Shown here: in pieces, positions 4,127 through 6,566 of the stretch
How positions within the stretch are numbered: position 1 is the stretch's first letter
Layout of the letters: each line of letters opens with the position of its first letter
NCBI GenBank assembly: GCA_913054525.1
Contig: CAJXHR010000034.1
Span: 1 to 6,566 of the forward strand
DNA length: 6,566 bases
Direction of reading: 5' to 3'
DNA from: an uncultured bacterium
Lineage (GTDB): Bacteria; Patescibacteriota; Minisyncoccia; Spechtbacterales; HO2-43-30
Made by a program: the position numbers and the translations under genes
Notes under the pieces: generated by a model
Told to the model about the DNA's origin: nothing
The model's input: only the letters and a program-made list of their open reading frames with translations
Databases searched by the model: none

Positions 4127-4994
4127 TCTGCATCTCCTTCAAAATTCTCCTCGCCTCCTCCTTTAGCTCCGGATGCTCCAGGGCAAAAGCCAGATTCGCC
4201 CTTAAGAATCCAGCCTTTGATCCGCAGTCGTACCAAGTACCTTCAAGCTCATGGCCATACACCCTGCCCTCTCTTGCAAGCGCGTCAATAGCATCTGCCA
4301 GATACACCTCGCCTTTTGTCTTTTTTGTCTTTGCAATTTTGGGGAAAATTTCGGGTGTTAAGACGAACCTCCCAACGCTGGCAAGTTGAGACGGCGCATT
4401 TTTCGGCTCCGGCTTCTCCACCAGCTTCTCCACTTGCAATCGGGCGGGGTCAGACCCCTCCCGATTGCATTTTGCAATCCCATACTTATTCACCTCGCTT
4501 TTTGGCACATTAAACAATCCGAGTACAGATCCCCGGCACCTCTCATATTCCTTTATCAACTGCCCAAGCGCGGGCTTTTTCGAGTGCACAATGTCATCCG
4601 CGTAAAACACCCCAAACGGCTCGTTCCCCACAAGTCCCCGAGCGCGCATTATCGCATCCCCGGACCCAAGCGGCTCGTCTTGGCATACATATATAAACTC
4701 GGCGAGCTTATGGATTTTTTGAATTTTTCCAAGAAGTGCGTGTTTTTTGTTGCGCCGAAGAGACGCCTCAAAATCACGATCCCTGCTAAAGTGATCTTGT
4801 ATGGGATGCTTTTTCTGATTTATTACAAAAATAATCGTCTCTATCCCAGACGCCACGGCCTCCTCCACCAAATACTGCACAACCGGCTTGTCCACGACCG
4901 GCAGCATCTCCTTTGGTATCGCTTTTGTCGCAGGCAAAAACCGGGTCCCAAGCCCGGCCACGGGTATTATTGCTTTTTTAACTTTATTTTGCAT
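4113..4994 (-). CDS. galU: UTP--glucose-1-phosphate uridylyltransferase
   Basis: 293 residues, usual for bacterial GalU. It makes UDP-glucose from UTP and glucose-1-phosphate in the cytoplasm, feeding envelope glycans. Visible motifs: the nucleotide-binding signature IIPVAGLGTRFLPATKAIPKEMLPVVDKP (9-37), split around GTRFLP (16-21) and KEMLP (28-32); YLVEEAVASGI; the acidic pair in YADDIV (133-134), expected to bind Mg2+; YGIA (171-174); LVEKPEP (191-197); VGRFVLTPEIF (207-217); GEVYLADAI (228-236); and WYDCGSKAGFL (254-264). The loop EPLGSGDAI (107-115) differs from the common PLGLGHA form. Residues about 176-187 are encoded by a long palindrome. The start ATG follows AAGGGG with a tight 3-nt spacer. 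A TGC-TATAAG sequence 6 nt before the ATG could be an extended -10, which would give a nearly leaderless mRNA, but no -35 fits. The gene is followed by an overlapping M24 peptidase gene. Confidence 0.96.
   Translation of the reverse strand: MQNKVKKAIIPVAGLGTRFLPATKAIPKEMLPVVDKPVVQYLVEEAVASGIETIIFVINQKKHPIQDHFSRDRDFEASLRRNKKHALLGKIQKIHKLAEFIYVCQDEPLGSGDAIMRARGLVGNEPFGVFYADDIVHSKKPALGQLIKEYERCRGSVLGLFNVPKSEVNKYGIAKCNREGSDPARLQVEKLVEKPEPKNAPSQLASVGRFVLTPEIFPKIAKTKKTKGEVYLADAIDALAREGRVYGHELEGTWYDCGSKAGFLRANLAFALEHPELKEEARRILKEMQNGKA
4134..4139 (-). promoter_or_regulatory. Ribosome binding site of the M24 peptidase, inside galU
   Basis: AAGGAG lies 7 nt before the peptidase ATG (4126-4124) and is embedded in the last codons of galU. 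It supports the overlapping start. Confidence 0.8.
4435..4469 (-). repeat. 16-bp palindrome inside galU with a GGGGTCAGACCCC core
   Basis: Arms 4435-4450 and 4454-4469 are reverse complements with one mismatch (4445/4459) around a 3-nt loop. The core GGGGTCAGACCCC resembles a dispersed palindromic repeat I know from many uncultured bacterial genomes (memory, not searched). It encodes part of CNREGSDPARLQ, a poorly conserved GalU segment between YGIA and VEKLVEKP. ttgcaat occurs on both sides (4434-4440 and 4472-4478). Confidence 0.65.
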
Positions 4995-5011
4995 ACACCC
5001 CTTATAGCATA

Positions 5012-5128
5012 TTATTCCCCAAATGCGTACACCTTCCCATCGTACCCCACCACATACAGTCGCCCGCTATCTATCGCAAATCCGCGGGACTCGGAGGAGA
5101 GTAGATATTTCCAGATTAGACTTCCATA
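5012..5128 (-). pseudogene. Remnant of a PQQ-type beta-propeller protein
   Basis: A 38-codon open frame runs between an in-frame TGA (5131-5129) and a TAA (5014-5012). It has no ATG, GTG or TTG at a sensible start. Its translation contains SLIWKYLLSSESRG, FAIDSGRLYVVGYDG and KVYAFGE. This is the pattern of a beta-propeller blade (G-x-L-Y-V-x-x-x-D-G-K-V-Y-A-F) ending a PQQ-like repeat protein. The reading is protein-like throughout, so I take it as the 3' end of a deleted gene. It lies directly downstream of a terminator and upstream of galU, whose promoter may sit inside it. Confidence 0.6.
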
Positions 5129-5130
5129 TC

Positions 5131-5158
5131 AAAAAGCGGCTTCAAGTTTGAAGCCGCT
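5131..5158 (-). terminator. Strong intrinsic terminator of the rmlD operon
   Basis: AGCGGCTTCAA and TTGAAGCCGCT (5158-5148 and 5145-5135) form a perfect 11-bp stem with a 2-nt loop on the minus strand, followed by TTTT. It lies 50 bases after the stop of the ParB-like gene and separates that operon from galU. Confidence 0.9.
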
Positions 5159-5208
5159 GGATTACTGTAAGCTCCCGATTGTTAGACGCTTGTGTAAATA
5201 AATAAAAA

Positions 5209-5700
5209 TCACTCTAGTCCGTAACGTTTTCGCAGCTGGGAGATATCTTTGAGCATAGGACTGTCTTTTGGCAAGGTAAGTACTTCAACATCAACCGTAA
5301 TATCCCGCTCACCCTCAAACACCTCCTGAAGCGCGGCGACGCGACTGTTGCCCTCAAACGCTACGAAATAATCCTCATAAAAAACCGTGCGAATCAGAGT
5401 AATCGACGGCGCGAATTCGTTAAGCTTCTGCGTGGAAATATGCCCATCTTGGACAATCTCTTCTTTATGTTTACGAAAAATCTCTACGCGCTCCCGCATC
5501 TTTTTGGCAGCAGGCCCCCGGTCCAACGGATGAATCTGCTTTATAGCGCTAAGCAAAACGGGGCGCAATCCTTTGCTCGTTGCCTCGCGGTTGACTCTAA
5601 GCACTATATTAGCGAGAAGAACATCGTTTTTCCCGAGTCGCGTGCCTTCGGGAATTTTATTCACCAGCCATTCTAAAAATATTTTACTCCAGTTTAGCAT
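5209..5700 (-). CDS. Protein with a ParB/sulfiredoxin-like GNSR motif, function unknown
   Basis: 163 residues. The central-to-C-terminal part (about 98-145) reads as beta-strand, helix, strand, with YFVAFEGNSRVAALQEVFEG at 111-130. EGNSRVAAL matches the G-(N/H)-x-R-x-x-A-(L/I) box of the ParB/Srx nucleotide-binding fold, with Arg120 as the conserved basic residue. The N-terminus (SKIFLEWLVNKIPEGTRLGKNDVLLANIVLRVNREATSKG) is not recognised, and no helix-turn-helix follows, so it is not a chromosome-partitioning ParB. A Shine-Dalgarno AAGGTGG sits just before the ATG, in the 12-nt gap to the 62-residue membrane gene. It is the last gene of the rmlD operon. The motif suggests nucleotide binding or phosphotransfer, but the substrate is unknown; a role in surface glycan synthesis is suggested only by the neighbours. 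Confidence 0.75.
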   Translation of the reverse strand: MLNWSKIFLEWLVNKIPEGTRLGKNDVLLANIVLRVNREATSKGLRPVLLSAIKQIHPLDRGPAAKKMRERVEIFRKHKEEIVQDGHISTQKLNEFAPSITLIRTVFYEDYFVAFEGNSRVAALQEVFEGERDITVDVEVLTLPKDSPMLKDISQLRKRYGLE

Positions 5701-5712
5701 GCCACCTTCTTT

Positions 5713-5901
5713 TTAGCGCGATTTAAATTGGATATCTGCCTTAAGACGCTCGGATTCCAAATCCATATCTTGAGAAAATTTATCAACTTTGCTTGATAAA
5801 ATACTCCCCACTACAAAGGCGAACGAAATCAAAACGAAAATCGCAAACCAGTCGATTGCACGGTGCTTTTTTATATCCCTTTTAATCGTCCGTATGGGCA
5901 T
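5713..5901 (-). CDS. Small single-pass membrane protein, function unknown
   Basis: 62 residues from the ATG at 5901-5899. A basic N-terminus (MPIRTIKRDIKKHR) precedes one transmembrane helix at about 17-38 (DWFAIFVLISFAFVVGSILSS), then a charged tail with coiled-coil character (KVDKFSQDMDLESERLKADIQFK). The positive-inside rule places the N-terminus in the cytoplasm. A start 19 codons upstream (5958) is possible but would overlap the end of rmlD by 43 bases, and its extra residues look like rmlD antisense-frame noise, so I prefer the inner ATG. It lies 14 nt after rmlD and 12 nt before the ParB-like gene, so it is probably in the same operon. The Shine-Dalgarno is weak (TATAGGT). No family recognised. 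Confidence 0.65.
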   Translation of the reverse strand: MPIRTIKRDIKKHRAIDWFAIFVLISFAFVVGSILSSKVDKFSQDMDLESERLKADIQFKSR

Positions 5902-5915
5902 ACCTATATTATAGT

Positions 5916-6566
5916 TTATTTCCGCAAAGAGAGGTACTCCGCAAGCGCTTCCTGCCACGAACGAAGAAGCGGGCGCTTTGTGTTTAATAGGATTGAGTAC
6001 CGGGGACGTTTTGCGGGACGGGGAAATTCATCGGAAGCGCAGGGAATAACATTGGGGCCTTGCCCGCTCTTGCAGGTCAAGTCCCTTTTTACTATTTCGC
6101 ACGCAAAGTCGTACCAAGTGCTTACTGGTTCGTTTGTAATATGATAAATGCCAAAATCCTCTTTACCCTCAACTAGCTCACGGGTCTTCCGAGCCAAGTC
6201 CAGTGAAAACGTCGGTTTACCGTGCTGATCATTTACAACTTTCAGCTCTCGCCTTTCCTGCCTGCCGGCAGGCAGGTCCTGCGCGAGTCGCAGTATTGTT
6301 TCTATAAAATTTATAGGCCGGCCATCAACTTGAGGGCCTCCGAGGCCAAAGAGCCAAGAGGCGCGAATCAGATAATAATTACCTCCCACCTCCCTTACGG
6401 CATTTTCTCCGGCGAGCTTGCTTTCGCCATAAAAATTAAGGGGCCCGCCTCCTCGGCGGGTAAACTTGCCGGGTTCCTCGTCCTCCTTGTACCCCTCTGA
6501 TTTGCCGCCGTCAAAAACATAGTCAGTGGAATAGTGCACAAAAACAGCCCCAACATCTCTTGAGGC
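5916..6566 (-). CDS. rmlD: dTDP-4-dehydrorhamnose reductase, C-terminal part (5' end beyond right edge)
   Basis: The frame is open to the window edge and gives 216 residues plus TAA; the family is about 280-300 long, so roughly the first quarter is missing. The enzyme reduces dTDP-4-keto-L-rhamnose to dTDP-L-rhamnose with NAD(P)H in the cytoplasm, supplying rhamnose for surface glycans. Visible SDR motifs, numbered from the edge: STDYVFDG (13-20, catalytic Thr14), YGESKLAGE (46-54, catalytic Tyr46 and Lys50), RASWLFG, VVNDQHGKPTFSLDLA, IYHITNE, and the C-terminal FPRPAKRPRYSILLNTK. Two unusual insertions, GKFTRRGG before GPLNFYGESK and DLPAGRQ after LRLAQ, coincide with G+C-rich palindromes. 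Both lie in loops, so the protein is probably still active. The GTG at 6539 is an internal Val codon, not the start. It is followed 14 nt later by a small membrane protein gene. Confidence 0.93.
   Translation of the reverse strand, partial: ASRDVGAVFVHYSTDYVFDGGKSEGYKEDEEPGKFTRRGGGPLNFYGESKLAGENAVREVGGNYYLIRASWLFGLGGPQVDGRPINFIETILRLAQDLPAGRQERRELKVVNDQHGKPTFSLDLARKTRELVEGKEDFGIYHITNEPVSTWYDFACEIVKRDLTCKSGQGPNVIPCASDEFPRPAKRPRYSILLNTKRPLLRSWQEALAEYLSLRK
6256..6282 (-). repeat. Perfect 20-bp palindrome in rmlD flanked by 6-base direct repeats
   Basis: 6257-6276 is a perfect palindrome with arms CCTGCCTGCC and GGCAGGCAGG. The word tcctgc occurs at 6256-6261 and 6277-6282, exactly 21 bases apart. 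It encodes DLPAGRQ, a 7-residue stretch absent from ordinary RmlD proteins, where LRLAQ runs directly into ER-ELKVVND. The geometry fits a 21-base in-frame insertion made of 15 bases plus a 6-base duplication. Confidence 0.75.
6444..6460 (-). repeat. Second G+C-rich palindrome in rmlD
   Basis: Arms cccgcc (6444-6449) and ggcggg (6455-6460) surround a 5-nt loop. It encodes TRRGGG in an extra loop just before the catalytic GPLNFYGESK segment. Most RmlD proteins have a shorter Pro-rich linker there. Confidence 0.5.

Noticed and set aside
4386..5201. Plus-strand open frame of 271 codons
   Set aside because: Composition is not protein-like, and it lies antisense to galU, the propeller remnant and a terminator.
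4113..5700. Recoded TGA (Gracilibacteria/SR1 genetic code)
   Set aside because: TGA ends galU and the ParB-like gene at family-appropriate positions, so it acts as a stop.
5713..5958. Longer start for the small membrane protein
   Set aside because: It would overlap rmlD by 43 bases and adds residues with no support; the inner ATG at 5901 fits operon spacing.
5916..6539. GTG start for rmlD at 6539
   Set aside because: The frame continues upstream to the window edge with family-conserved residues, so the GTG is an internal Val codon.

Overview
The window looks like a piece of a Patescibacteria (Candidate Phyla Radiation, probably Parcubacteria) chromosome. Three things point there. The gene at the left edge encodes a secreted S-layer-like surface protein whose N-terminal modules I recognise from that group. 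A sigma factor is followed by a small membrane protein of a type common there. Several genes also carry short G+C-rich palindromes inside their reading frames, one encoding Leu-Pro-Ala-Gly-Arg-Gln, which is typical of that group. These assignments are from memory and were not searched. TGA is used as a stop (galU and the ParB-like gene), so the recoded Gracilibacteria/SR1 code is unlikely. All recognisable genes lie on the minus strand, so transcription runs from right to left.

From right to left there are four blocks. (1) 6566-5209: the 3' part of rmlD (dTDP-rhamnose synthesis), a 62-residue single-pass membrane protein and a protein with a ParB/sulfiredoxin-like motif, closely spaced and ending at a strong intrinsic terminator (5131-5158). 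Just past it, 5128-5012 encodes a 38-codon remnant of a PQQ-type beta-propeller with no start codon. (2) 4994-3002: galU (UDP-glucose synthesis) overlapping a Xaa-Pro peptidase of family M24, ending at a terminator (2971-2998). (3) 2940-922: a promoter and hairpin-rich leader, then a four-helix-bundle/winged-helix protein, an ECF-like sigma factor and a membrane-anchored putative anti-sigma factor. (4) 908-1: a promoter and about 250 nt of structured 5' leader, then the start of the surface protein gene, which runs off the left edge.

Taken together the window is a cell-envelope region: nucleotide-sugar synthesis (rmlD, galU), a regulatory cassette and a surface-layer-like protein. It is reasonable, but not shown, that the sigma/anti-sigma pair controls envelope genes such as the neighbouring surface protein.

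The most notable non-coding signals are the following. Palindromic elements lie in frame inside rmlD (two), galU and the winged-helix gene. A 13-base word occurs three times plus one inverted near-copy around the start of the sigma gene. The surface-protein leader contains two mutually exclusive hairpins next to the start codon, overlapped by a possible 21-codon leader peptide. No tRNA, rRNA, CRISPR array or insertion sequence was seen.
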